Assembly (NCBI RefSeq): GCF_017874595.1
Contig: NZ_JAGILA010000011.1
Location: forward strand, 1-64,000
Source: Sinorhizobium kostiense
GTDB lineage: Bacteria; Pseudomonadota; Alphaproteobacteria; Rhizobiales; Rhizobiaceae
Length of the DNA stretch: 64,000 bases
Reading direction: 5' to 3'
Shown: positions 44,300 through 53,044 of the stretch, in pieces
Layout of the letters: each line of letters starts with the position of its first letter
Numbering within the stretch: the first letter of the stretch is position 1
Position numbers and translations under genes: made by a program
Notes under the pieces: generated by a model
The model's input: the letters and a program-made list of their open reading frames with translations, nothing else
Databases searched by the model: none
What the model was told of the DNA's origin: nothing

Positions 44300-45106
44300 C
44301 TATTGCGCCTTGGCCCGCAGCCGGTCGGTCGCGAATTCCATCATCAGGACCAGCACGAAGATGACGAGGATGATGGTCGAGGCGTTCTTGTATTGAAAGA
44401 GGTCGAAGGCCACTTTCAGTTCCTGTCCGATGCCGCCGGCACCGACGAGCCCGAGCACCACGGAAGACCGCAACGCCTTTTCCAACGCGAATTGCGACGT
44501 GTTGATCATCGATGGCATGATGTCGGGGATGACGGCGCCAGTCAGTACTGAAAAGCGGCTCGCGCCGGATGTGAATAGCGCCTCCTGCGGCTGCTTGTCG
44601 GCATCCTCGATCGCCTCGGCGAAGAATCGACCGCAGAAACCGATCGTGTCAATGATGATGGTCATGGTGCCGGCCACGGGACCAAGCCCGATAGAGGCGA
44701 CGAAGAGCAGCGCCCAAACCATGTCCGGCACTGTCCGGAAGAGCGAGATCAACGTCTTGAAGACATGCCGCAACGGGCCGAGGGGCGTGAGCGTGCGCGA
44801 TGCGAACCAGGCGAGCGGCAGGCTGAGCAGTACCCCGAACACCGTGCCGACGAAGGCGATCTGCAGCGTCTCGACGGTCCGCCACATCACCCTTGTCAGG
44901 AAACCCGGCTCGATGCTCGGCGGCATCATCCGCTCCAGAAGCCCGTACATGCGCGGTAAGCCGGCGACCAGTTGCGACGGAGAGGGGGAGACCTGACCGA
45001 TCGAGACGATGAAGAGCGCTGCAACCGCCACCAGGACAGCGAAAGTCGCCGGCGAGACGCTATGCACTCTGCCGGGTAGCAATCGATCATGCATGAAAGA
45101 CACCAT
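44300..45106 (-). CDS. phnE: Phosphonate-type ABC transporter permease
   Basis: A 268-aa permease with about six hydrophobic helices and the PhnE patterns TLQIAFVGTVFGVLLSLPLAW, FRTVPDMVWALLFVA and VGAGGIGQEL. It is the channel of the PhnCDE-like importer. The start overlaps the ATPase gene: ATG at 45106 (after GAGG) or at 45094. It ends 48 bases from the convergent GntR stop. Confidence 0.9.
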   Translation of the reverse strand: MVSFMHDRLLPGRVHSVSPATFAVLVAVAALFIVSIGQVSPSPSQLVAGLPRMYGLLERMMPPSIEPGFLTRVMWRTVETLQIAFVGTVFGVLLSLPLAWFASRTLTPLGPLRHVFKTLISLFRTVPDMVWALLFVASIGLGPVAGTMTIIIDTIGFCGRFFAEAIEDADKQPQEALFTSGASRFSVLTGAVIPDIMPSMINTSQFALEKALRSSVVLGLVGAGGIGQELKVAFDLFQYKNASTIILVIFVLVLMMEFATDRLRAKAQ

Positions 45107-45836
45107 CAACCTCGCTGCGGCGGACCTCGCTTGCCGGCAGGTCGAAACAGACTCGGCCGCCCTTGAGCGCGATGACACGATCGGCAAAACTGACAGCGTG
45201 GTCCATGTCGTGCGTGGTAAAGACCAAGGTGATGCCCTTCCTACGGACGAGGTCGCTGAAGACCTCCATGACGTCACGTCCGGCGGTCGGATCGAGGCTG
45301 GCCGCCGGCTCATCGGCAATCATCAGGGCGGGCTGGCGGATGAGCGCGCGGGCGATCGCGACACGCTGCGCCTGCCCGCCGGAGAGTTCGTCCGCCCGCG
45401 ATCTGGCCTTGGCCGTCAGCTTGACCTGGGCCAGGGCCTCCATGGCCTGCTCTCGAATTTCCTGCCGGGCGATTGCCTGATGCCAGGCCCGCCATCCGCC
45501 TACCAAGCCGAGCTTGCCGTGCACGACATTGGTCAGCACCGACTGGCGCCGCACCAGCCCGTGATTCTGGAAAACGAAGCCGACGCGCTGGCGGATACGA
45601 TGCAACTGGGTCTTGCTTGGAGACGCACGGAAGGTCTCGCCGAGCGTGGCGACTTCGCCACTGCAGAAGGGCGTGTGGCCGATTAGACATTTCAGCAATG
45701 TCGACTTGCCGGCGCCGTTCGAACCGATCAGCGCGATCCGCTCGCCGGACCCGACCCGTATGTCAACGCCATCGAGCACGGGCTTGCCGTTCTCGTAGCT
45801 CTTCTTCAACGCCTCGGTTCGGATGATTTCGGACAT
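45087..45836 (-). CDS. phnC: Phosphonate-type ABC transporter ATPase
   Basis: A 249-aa ATPase with Walker A GSNGAGKST, signature LSGGQAQRVAIARAL, Walker B LMIADEPAASLDP and switch His in TTHDMDHA. It resembles PhnC (FQNHGLVRRQSVLTNVVHGKLG). The start at 45836 follows AGGAG; the extension upstream is not conserved. Gene order phnD-phnC-phnE matches phosphonate and phosphite importers. Confidence 0.92.
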   Translation of the reverse strand: MSEIIRTEALKKSYENGKPVLDGVDIRVGSGERIALIGSNGAGKSTLLKCLIGHTPFCSGEVATLGETFRASPSKTQLHRIRQRVGFVFQNHGLVRRQSVLTNVVHGKLGLVGGWRAWHQAIARQEIREQAMEALAQVKLTAKARSRADELSGGQAQRVAIARALIRQPALMIADEPAASLDPTAGRDVMEVFSDLVRRKGITLVFTTHDMDHAVSFADRVIALKGGRVCFDLPASEVRRSEVDGVFHA

Positions 45837-45907
45837 CGACGGCTCCTGGCTGCGACCGAAGGCCGGCGACGAGGCGCCGGCCGCCGATCTGATAACTGGC
45901 AACGAGA

Positions 45908-46765
45908 TTAGTTGACGAAGTCCTTGAAGGTATCGACGCCGATCGTGCGGTACATCGAACGGACATAGTCATAGTCGCTGTCCTTGACGTCGGTCAGGAA
46001 GAAGCCGCCTTTGAACTTTTGATTATCGTCGCCCTTCAGAACGCCTTCCATCAGTTCCTTGCCATGCTCGACGAATGCGACCCGCACCTTTTGGAGCACG
46101 TCATCGGCAATGTCCTTGCGGGCGACGAGAATATCGTTCGGCAGGTCGCGACCGCGAGCCAGCACGGTAAAGGCTGTGTCGGGGAAGGCTTTGCGCACAG
46201 AGGCAAGATGGCCAAAGTTGAGGCCGATGGCGGCGATGTCGCCGCGGATCAGCGCTTCCGCCGCGACATTGCGCGACAAGATGACGGCTTCATAATCGAC
46301 ATTGTAATTGAGACCGGCATCGGTAAGTGCCTGGGCCGGGCCAAGGTGCTGCGAAGTCGAGCCGACCGAGCCGAATGAAACCTTCTTGCCCTTGAGGTCC
46401 TCCAGCGAGCGGATGGAGCCGTCGGACAACACCGCTATCTGGGCGAAATAGTCCGGCCGCTGCCAGGCAACGACGATCTTCGGCTCGGCCAGTTCCTTCA
46501 TTACGACGTATTCGGCCGGTCCGGTGAGAACGAGATCGATCTGTCCCGAATTCATCGCTTCGACGGCCGCCGCCCGCGAGCTGACCGGGAAGAGCTCGAT
46601 GTCGAGGCCGGTGACCTTTTCGAGCGCTTCTTCGAAGCCACCGAATTCCTGCTGCAGGGCTTCGAGGCCTTCGATGTCGGTAACGGCGAACTTGACCGTC
46701 TCGGCCAAGGCCGGAACGATCGAAGCAACGGTGAGGGCAAGCGCTGCGATGACTGTGCGGATCAT
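45908..46765 (-). CDS. phnD: Phosphonate-type substrate-binding protein
   Basis: A 285-aa periplasmic protein with a signal peptide (IRTVIAALALTVASIVPALA) and the PhnD fold (GQIDLVLTGPAEYVVM, VSFGSVGSTSQHLGPAQAL). PhnD proteins bind phosphonates or phosphite. AAGGGGAC precedes the start. It is the first gene of phnDCE and divergent from phnM, with a Pho-box-like site and a HutC-type operator in the 115-base gap. Confidence 0.9.
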   Translation of the reverse strand: MIRTVIAALALTVASIVPALAETVKFAVTDIEGLEALQQEFGGFEEALEKVTGLDIELFPVSSRAAAVEAMNSGQIDLVLTGPAEYVVMKELAEPKIVVAWQRPDYFAQIAVLSDGSIRSLEDLKGKKVSFGSVGSTSQHLGPAQALTDAGLNYNVDYEAVILSRNVAAEALIRGDIAAIGLNFGHLASVRKAFPDTAFTVLARGRDLPNDILVARKDIADDVLQKVRVAFVEHGKELMEGVLKGDDNQKFKGGFFLTDVKDSDYDYVRSMYRTIGVDTFKDFVN

Positions 46766-46779
46766 GTTTCGTCCCCTTG

Positions 46780-46791
46780 CTGTATAGACAG
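46780..46791. promoter_or_regulatory. HutC/PhnF-type operator
   Basis: CTGTATAGACAG is a 12-bp dyad containing GTATAGAC, which fits the HutC-subfamily consensus GTMTAKAC. It lies 14 bases before phnD and should be bound by the PhnF-type regulator encoded at 48063-48830. Confidence 0.65.
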
Positions 46792-46825
46792 GAAGTATTT
46801 CTGCGATTATCCCTAGCGGCGTCAC

Positions 46826-46843
46826 GTGACGAGCTAGTGACAG
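46826..46843 (-). promoter_or_regulatory. Pho-box-like site
   Basis: On the minus strand CTGTCAC-TAGC-TCGTCAC matches the PhoB pattern of two seven-base direct repeats spaced by four, with two mismatches in the second half. It lies about 60 bases before phnD, so phosphate starvation may activate phnDCE. Confidence 0.6.
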
Positions 46844-46880
46844 TTTTCCGCGGGCGGCTCTCGGAAAAAACGAGGACAAG

Positions 46881-48044
46881 ATGAATGTGCTGATCAAAAG
46901 CGGGACGGTGCTTCGTTCCGGGGGGCCGGTGAAGGCAGATCTTGCCACTGAGGACGGGCGTTTCGCAGCGTTCCTATCGCGTCCGGCGATCACAATCGAC
47001 GCCGAGGGGCTCGTCGCGCTGCCAGGCATCGTCGACATCCATGGCGACGGTTTCGAGCGGCACCTCATGCCCCGGCCGGGTGTGCGCTTCGACGCCGCGC
47101 TTGCGCTGCGTGACACCGACCGGCAGCTTGTCGCAAACGGTATTACCACCGCTTTTCACGGCGTCACCGTCTCCTGGGAGCCGGGCCTGCGCTCGGTTGA
47201 AGCCGCGGCCGAGGTGATCCGGGCGATCCAGTCTCTCCGCGACCGTCTCTCCTGCGATACGCGCCTGCATATTCGCTGGGAGACCTTTGCACTCGATCAA
47301 TTGCCGATGGTCCTCGAATGGCTCGGCCTGGACCCTCAGCCGGTCATCGCGCTCAACGACCACACGACCGGCTCGGTGCTCAAGGGCTCGATCGCCCGCA
47401 AGCTGCCGCAGATGGCTGAGCGCTCCGGTCTATCGCAGGATGCCTACAAGGCGTTGCTCGACAGCGTCTGGACCCGGCGCGACGCCGTGCCTGCCGCGAT
47501 CGAAAAGGTGGCGACGACCGCGAAGGCATACGGCAACGTGCTGCTTGCCCATGATGAGGCAACGCCCGAGGAGCGGCGGCGCTTCCGTGCCCTCGGCGCC
47601 CGTTCCTCCGAATTCCCACTGACGCTGGAAACCGCGGCGGAGGCGCGCCGCCATAGCGAGCAGGTCATCCTCGGCGCGCCGAATGTCGTGCGCGGCGGCA
47701 GTCACAACGGCGCCCTCAATGCCACGGATGCGATCCGAGCCGGCCTCTGCACCTGCCTCGCCTCGGACTACCACTATCCCTCGCCACTGCATGCGGCGTT
47801 CAAGCTCGCGGGACCCGACCAGGCAGGCCTCTGCGACGCCTGGAAGCTGGTATCGGCCAATCCGGCGGCGGCGGCCGGGCTCGACGACCGTGGGACGATC
47901 GAGCCGGGCAAGCGCGCCGACCTGCTGCTCGTCGACGCCAGCCGTGCAGGTCACCCCGAGATCGTCGCCACGTTCTGCGGCGGCCGTCTGGTCTATGCAA
48001 CCCGGGCACTGCATGTCGCGGCGGCTCCCGTGGCCGCAGCGTGA
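46881..48044 (+). CDS. phnM: PhnM-family phosphonate amidohydrolase
   Basis: A 387-aa metal-dependent amidohydrolase with the PhnM signature LPGIVDIHGDGFERHLMPRPGVRFD, later HIRWE, LNDHTTGS, LLAHDEAT and LASDYHYPSPLHA carrying metal ligands. PhnM cleaves pyrophosphate from ribose-methylphosphonate triphosphate in the C-P lyase pathway. The other C-P lyase genes (phnG-L) are absent from this window, so it may serve genes elsewhere or another phosphonate. GAGGAC precedes the start. It is followed 18 bases later by the regulator gene. Confidence 0.92.
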   Translation: MNVLIKSGTVLRSGGPVKADLATEDGRFAAFLSRPAITIDAEGLVALPGIVDIHGDGFERHLMPRPGVRFDAALALRDTDRQLVANGITTAFHGVTVSWEPGLRSVEAAAEVIRAIQSLRDRLSCDTRLHIRWETFALDQLPMVLEWLGLDPQPVIALNDHTTGSVLKGSIARKLPQMAERSGLSQDAYKALLDSVWTRRDAVPAAIEKVATTAKAYGNVLLAHDEATPEERRRFRALGARSSEFPLTLETAAEARRHSEQVILGAPNVVRGGSHNGALNATDAIRAGLCTCLASDYHYPSPLHAAFKLAGPDQAGLCDAWKLVSANPAAAAGLDDRGTIEPGKRADLLLVDASRAGHPEIVATFCGGRLVYATRALHVAAAPVAAA

Positions 48045-48062
48045 GCGAAACGGGAGACAGGC

Positions 48063-48830
48063 ATGCTCGACCAGCCGGGTTCGCAGCTCACCGCTTTTGA
48101 CGGATTGACCTTCGCGCCGCGTCAGGACAGTCCGATCTGGCAGCAGATCTATGACCATATCCTCGCGCGGATCGAATCCGGCGCACTCTCGCCGGGCGAA
48201 CAGCTTCCGGGCGAGAACCACATGGCCGCCCGCCTGGGCGTCACCCGCGTCACGCTCCGACGCGCGTTGCAGCAGCTCCAGAAGGAGGGACATCTCACCG
48301 CAAGAAAGGGCGTCGGCATCTTCGTCCGAAGCCCGCCTGCGATCTTTTCGATCCGCGACGGCCGGTCCTTTCGCGAAAATATCGATACCCATAGTCGCTC
48401 GATCTCGACCATCACCTGGCTGCTCGCCCGTGATCAGGCCGATCAGACGAGCGCAGGCAATCTCGGTGTCGCAGCCGGTTCAGAGATCATCCACCTGCGC
48501 CGCGTGCGCCTCCTCGGCGAGCAGCCGATCTATGTGAACGACAAATATTTTCCGGCACATCGCTTCCCGGATTTCGAGGAGGCCTATGGCGAGCGTCAAT
48601 CGGTGAGCGACGTGTTCCGCGCCCATGGCATAGAAACGTTCCGACGCGCCGAGACCCGGATCAGCGGCGGCTTTGCGTCACCAGAAGAGGCGGAAATCCT
48701 GCAGCTCACGCCAGGCACGCCGGTGTTCCGAATAAATGCTCGCAACACCGACCGCGCCGACGAGACGATCGAATGGACATGCGGCTGCTGGCCGCTGACA
48801 TCGGTGGAATTTGTCTTCGGGCCGAGCTGA
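48063..48830 (+). CDS. phnF: PhnF-type GntR/UTRA regulator
   Basis: A 255-aa regulator with a GntR winged helix (SPIWQQIYDHILARIESGALSPGEQLPGE, GVTRVTLRRALQQLQKEG) and a C-terminal UTRA ligand domain. It resembles PhnF repressors. It is co-transcribed with phnM, and a matching HutC-type operator lies at 46780-46791 before phnD. GGGAGA precedes the ATG. Confidence 0.88.
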   Translation: MLDQPGSQLTAFDGLTFAPRQDSPIWQQIYDHILARIESGALSPGEQLPGENHMAARLGVTRVTLRRALQQLQKEGHLTARKGVGIFVRSPPAIFSIRDGRSFRENIDTHSRSISTITWLLARDQADQTSAGNLGVAAGSEIIHLRRVRLLGEQPIYVNDKYFPAHRFPDFEEAYGERQSVSDVFRAHGIETFRRAETRISGGFASPEEAEILQLTPGTPVFRINARNTDRADETIEWTCGCWPLTSVEFVFGPS

Positions 48831-49118
48831 CGAGGAATATTTGCTCGCCCGCGGCGCCGACAGTCCGGACTTCCTCAAAATCGTTATGTGGCAGGAGGCC
48901 CTTGGCTAGAGTCCGGTCGAGGCTCGAAAGTCATTTTCCCGAGGGCCGCGATGGGTCGATATTGCTACTTCCTAGACTGTCGCAAAGAGGAGGTGGCCGT
49001 TCAAGGCGTCCCCATGAAGCGGTGCCTCCTGATCGCATCGACGTGTGGTTCGTGATTAGGCCCTGCGGCACCGGCGACGACCCAGAGCTGGCTCGGAGGG
49101 TCGTCGCTCGATGACCAC

Positions 49119-50771
49119 TCAGAAGAGAGCCGCAGTCTTTTGCAAGGTCATCCAGACACCCCAAAGTAGGGGAATACCAACGACCGCCCAGGCCAGCAAA
49201 GCCTGGCCGTCCAGCCTGCCGCGGCCGATGCCGAACGAGCCGGTCGGTCCCGACTGAGCGGTGGCAGATTTCGCCTGCAATGCCGAGACTTCCTCCGGCT
49301 TCATGAACCACTTCTCCGATAGCGGGCGAACTAGCGCATTCGCGGTTAATCCGAGCGCCAGCATTGCGGCGAGGATATACATCGTGAAATCATAGACCTG
49401 TTCGCGGGGAATGCCCGCGGCGATCTGGAATTCGCGGATGTAGTTGACGACGACCGGACCGATAATGCCGGCCGTGCCCCACGCGGTCAGCAGCCGTCCA
49501 TGAATGGCCCCCACGAACTGTGTCCCGAAGATATCAGCGAGATAGGCAGGTACCGTGGCAAAACCACCGCCATACATGGACAGGATCACGCAGATGATCG
49601 CGACGAATAGCAATTGGCTGCCCATATGCGCAGCCGTCGGCGCCAGCGCATACAGAATGATGCCGAGAGTAAAGAACGTGTAATAGGTGTTCTTCCGGCC
49701 GATCTTGTCCGACAGCGATGCCCAGAAGAAGCGACCGCCGATATTGAAAAGCGACAGCAGGCCGGCAAAGCCGGCGGCGATTGCCGCGATCGCGGTCTTC
49801 TGGGTGTCGTCGAGCTGTGTGAAGGTGAGGTCAGGCTGGCCGATCAGCCGACCCCCGAAAATTTCCTGGAGCATGGGTGACGCCATGCCGATCACACCGA
49901 TGCCAGCCGAAACATTGAGGCAGAGCACCGCCCAGATCAGCCAGAACTGTCTGGTCTTGTGGGCGTCGCGCAGGTGCACGTGGTGAACAGTAATCATCGC
50001 CGTCTTGGCTACCACGGGCGGTGACCAACCGTCCGGGCGCCAACCTGCCGGCGGGATGCGATAGCCGAAGGCGCCGCCCGTCATAAAGACGAAGTAGATC
50101 GCGGCCATGACCAGAAAGGTCTGCCAGACGCCGACGGAATCGGGCGTCTTGAAGTAGGTCATCAGCATATCGGCGAGCGGTGCGCCGATCATGGCACCGC
50201 CGCCGAAGCCCATGATGGCCATGCCGGTCGCCATGCCGCGACGGTCGGGAAACCATTTGATCAGCGTCGAGACCGGAGAGATATAGCCGAGACCCAGGCC
50301 AATCCCGCCGATGACGCCGGCCCCCAGCCACATCAGCCACAATTGGTGCGTCTTCACGCCGATCGCTGCCACGGTGATGCCGCCGCACCAGGAGAGCGCG
50401 GAGACGAAGCCCGCCTTCCGCGGGCCGACGCGTTCGAGCCATCCGCCCCAGAGCGCTGCAGACGATCCGAGAAGCACGAAGAACAGCGTGTAGATCCAGC
50501 CGAGATCGGAAACCCGCCAGTCGCAGGTAGTGGTAAACAGAGCGGTGACGAGGTTGAGGTCGGCACAGGCCACCGACTGATTGATGCCGATCGACTTTGA
50601 CAGCGGCAGCCAGAAGACGCTGAATCCATAGGCCATCCCAATACAGAGATGGATGGCGAGCGCCGCCGGCGGAACCAGCCAGCGATTGAAGCCGGGCTGC
50701 GCGATGATCCGCTCCCGGTCGAGTATGCCGCCGGCATAGGTACCCGGCATAGTGTCTGTAGACGTTGTCAT
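49119..50771 (-). CDS. OFA-family (oxalate/formate antiporter-like) MFS transporter
   Basis: A 550-aa MFS protein with about 12 hydrophobic helices and OFA-family patterns: IHLCIGMAYGFSVFWLPLSKSIG, GVIGGIGLGLGYISPVSTLIKWFPDRRGMATG and NIGGRFFWASLSDKIGRK. OFA members exchange oxalate/formate or carry other small carboxylates. The start at 50771 follows GGAGGAG. A sigma-54 promoter and two dyads lie upstream, and a sensor kinase-NtrC pair is encoded just beyond, so expression is probably activated by an external carboxylate. Confidence 0.9.
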   Translation of the reverse strand: MTTSTDTMPGTYAGGILDRERIIAQPGFNRWLVPPAALAIHLCIGMAYGFSVFWLPLSKSIGINQSVACADLNLVTALFTTTCDWRVSDLGWIYTLFFVLLGSSAALWGGWLERVGPRKAGFVSALSWCGGITVAAIGVKTHQLWLMWLGAGVIGGIGLGLGYISPVSTLIKWFPDRRGMATGMAIMGFGGGAMIGAPLADMLMTYFKTPDSVGVWQTFLVMAAIYFVFMTGGAFGYRIPPAGWRPDGWSPPVVAKTAMITVHHVHLRDAHKTRQFWLIWAVLCLNVSAGIGVIGMASPMLQEIFGGRLIGQPDLTFTQLDDTQKTAIAAIAAGFAGLLSLFNIGGRFFWASLSDKIGRKNTYYTFFTLGIILYALAPTAAHMGSQLLFVAIICVILSMYGGGFATVPAYLADIFGTQFVGAIHGRLLTAWGTAGIIGPVVVNYIREFQIAAGIPREQVYDFTMYILAAMLALGLTANALVRPLSEKWFMKPEEVSALQAKSATAQSGPTGSFGIGRGRLDGQALLAWAVVGIPLLWGVWMTLQKTAALF

Positions 50772-50923
50772 AAGCTCCTCCGCGTCGATCCGATCGGGAT
50801 CTCGATGAATTCCGGATGAAAGGCATGGACGTTTGCGGCCCCTCCGCCGCTCATCCGCCAACGGCCGTTACATGCCGTCGCTATGGCAGTTGACGGCCGC
50901 GCCCTCCCTCCGACGGAATGCAA

Positions 50924-50939
50924 CGCAACCATCGTGCCA
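50924..50939 (-). promoter_or_regulatory. Sigma-54 promoter of the OFA transporter gene
   Basis: On the minus strand TGGCACG-N4-TTGCG matches the -24/-12 consensus almost perfectly. It lies about 150 bases before the transporter start, and the neighbouring regulator has the sigma-54 contact motif GAFTGA. Confidence 0.88.
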
Positions 50940-50993
50940 GGAAGCACTGCGCGGGATTTCAAAGACTTAGAGGGGTCAGTACGCGCCGTGCGG

Positions 50994-51029
50994 CGGACAA
51001 AATGTCCGTGCGACGCGGACAAAATGTCC
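50994..51029. promoter_or_regulatory. Two enhancer dyads (UAS) for the NtrC-type regulator
   Basis: The dyad GGACAAAATGTCC occurs twice, at 50995-51007 and 51017-51029, spaced by exactly 22 bases. Both lie 55-105 bases upstream of the sigma-54 promoter, as expected for an enhancer bound by an activator of the NtrC/DctD type. Confidence 0.82.
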
Positions 51030-51031
51030 TG

Positions 51032-53044
51032 TCAGGCTGCTTCGGGAAGCCAGATCATGAAGGTGGCGCCCTTTCCGGGACTGCTGTCGACGGAGATGGT
51101 TCTGCCCTGCCGGCTGACCAGGGTCTGACTGATAGAGAGACCAAGGCCGGTCCCTTCCTGGCGCTTGGTCGTAAAGAAAGGATCGAAGACCTTTGCGGCA
51201 ATCTCCTCGGCCATACCGATGCCGGTGTCGGCTATGACGATTTCCACACCGGCGCGCCCCTCCCGGTTCCTGTCGCTGGTCAGGAGCGATAGGGCGCCGC
51301 CATCCGGCATGGCGTGGATGGCGTTGACAATGAGGTTCACGATCACCTGTTGCAGCTCTGTCCGGTTCATCAGGACAAGGCGCGAAGCGCTGTCCTTGTT
51401 CTTTACCTCGATCGATGCCTTGGCGAGCAGGTGTTGGACCAGCGGCAGGCAGTCGGCGATGACCTCGCCTGGCGAATGGCGCTCGAGGATGCCGGCGAAT
51501 TCCTCCGGACGAGCGAATTGCAGGAGCTTGGTGACGATTTGGCTGATGCGGTGAATCTGCTCGTCGAGCAGCCGGAACTCGGTTTCTGCCAGCGCGGCCG
51601 TATCGCCGACCACGGAACGGATCACTTCGAGATTTCCCTGCATCACGGCGATCGGGTTGTTGATCTCATGCGCCACGCCTGCGGTGATCTCGCCGATCGC
51701 CGCAAGCTTCTCGGACATGATCAACTGCTTCGTGGTGGCCTCGAGCTTGTGATTGGCGAGCTGCAAATCGCGGGTCCGCTCGTCGACGCGGGCATTGAGT
51801 TCCTCATTCCACGATCTGAGCGCCTTGTCGCGCTGTTGCAACTGGTCCAGCAGATGATCGAGATGGATCGCAACGCGTCCGATCTCGTCGTGGCTGTCGA
51901 CCGGGCCCGTACGGGCGCCGAGATCGCCGGCCTCCACCTTGCCGATTGTGGAATTGACGCGCTCCAGGGGTTGGAAGATCGCCCGGGCCCACCTAAGGAA
52001 GATCGGCACGCTGGCGGCGGCGATCGCCAGGAATGCGAGAGCAACGGCAAAGACCGTCTGGTATTTCGCGGCCGTGAACGGTGCCTCCAGGAAGCCGACA
52101 TAGAGCATGCCGACCCGCTTTCCATAGCTGTCGACGATCGGCTCGTAGGCCGAGATGTACCAGTCGTTGACGACGAAGGCGCTGTCGAGCCAGGTCTTAC
52201 CATCACCAAGAACGGCGGAGCGGACGGCGGCAGAAACACGCGTGCCGAGAGCCCGACGTCCTTCGAAGAGGCGGACATTGGTGCTGATGCGGACGTCATC
52301 GAGAAACAGCGTCGCCGTGCCTCGGCTGCCCTCCGGGAGGCTGGCCTGGCGGTAGACGAGATCGTTGATCGTGTCGATGAAGAGAAGGTTCTGATTGAGC
52401 AGGGTGCCGCCGACCAGGACGGCGGGGCTGCCGTCGGCGAGCAAAACGGGGCTCGCGCTCTGCACCACCATGCCGCGGCTTTCCTCGCTCCTGTCGGTCG
52501 GAACGGCATTCGGCGTCCGCACGAGTGCCAGCCGGGCGCGTTCTGCAAGGTCCGGCGCCAGCTGCTTGAGATCCTCGGGAGCGAAGATGTCGATCGCCGT
52601 CGCAGGCCGGCCGTTGATCGCCGCGCGAACGATTGGCCAGTCGGTGCGCAGCCGCGCTGCCGTATCTTCGGAGCTGGAAGCCAGCAAGCTTCCGTCCGGG
52701 CCGACGACATATAGAAAGTCGAGAACGAGCCGCTTCCTGCTTTCGCCCAGCAATTGCGCAAGGGCCGGCCGGCCTTCGGCCACGACATCGCGGAAGCGGA
52801 CGGACCCACCCAGCGCCGTGATGTGCTCGCCGGTGTTCTCGAGGATGCGGGCGAGATACTGATGGGCGATCGTCAAGTCGCCATTGACCTTAGATATCAG
52901 GGCGGCATCGAACTTCGCGTTCCAACGATGGATCGTCGCGCCGAGCAAGAGCGGCAGGATGACCAGCATCGGCAGGAGCGCGATGGCGAGCAGCCGGTAT
53001 CGCACGGAACGGGCGGGGGAACCGGGACCAGCGGCTTCAGTCAT
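51032..53044 (-). CDS. Sensor histidine kinase with periplasmic Cache-type domain
   Basis: A 670-aa kinase with an N-terminal helix (about 18-38), a large periplasmic sensor of about 300 residues with double-Cache features (YVVGPDGSLLASS, STAFVV-like NDWYISAYEP), a second helix, a HAMP domain, a coiled segment and the DctB-like core: phospho-acceptor in GVAHEINNP, NLIVNAIHAM, DTGIGM and GTGLGLS. It overlaps the response-regulator gene by eight bases. Such kinases sense small carboxylates directly, which fits control of the OFA transporter. Confidence 0.92.
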   Translation of the reverse strand: MTEAAGPGSPARSVRYRLLAIALLPMLVILPLLLGATIHRWNAKFDAALISKVNGDLTIAHQYLARILENTGEHITALGGSVRFRDVVAEGRPALAQLLGESRKRLVLDFLYVVGPDGSLLASSSEDTAARLRTDWPIVRAAINGRPATAIDIFAPEDLKQLAPDLAERARLALVRTPNAVPTDRSEESRGMVVQSASPVLLADGSPAVLVGGTLLNQNLLFIDTINDLVYRQASLPEGSRGTATLFLDDVRISTNVRLFEGRRALGTRVSAAVRSAVLGDGKTWLDSAFVVNDWYISAYEPIVDSYGKRVGMLYVGFLEAPFTAAKYQTVFAVALAFLAIAAASVPIFLRWARAIFQPLERVNSTIGKVEAGDLGARTGPVDSHDEIGRVAIHLDHLLDQLQQRDKALRSWNEELNARVDERTRDLQLANHKLEATTKQLIMSEKLAAIGEITAGVAHEINNPIAVMQGNLEVIRSVVGDTAALAETEFRLLDEQIHRISQIVTKLLQFARPEEFAGILERHSPGEVIADCLPLVQHLLAKASIEVKNKDSASRLVLMNRTELQQVIVNLIVNAIHAMPDGGALSLLTSDRNREGRAGVEIVIADTGIGMAEEIAAKVFDPFFTTKRQEGTGLGLSISQTLVSRQGRTISVDSSPGKGATFMIWLPEAA

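Noticed and set aside
44300-48830. A full C-P lyase pathway
   Set aside because: Only phnCDE, phnM and a phnF-type regulator are present; none of phnG-L is visible in this window.
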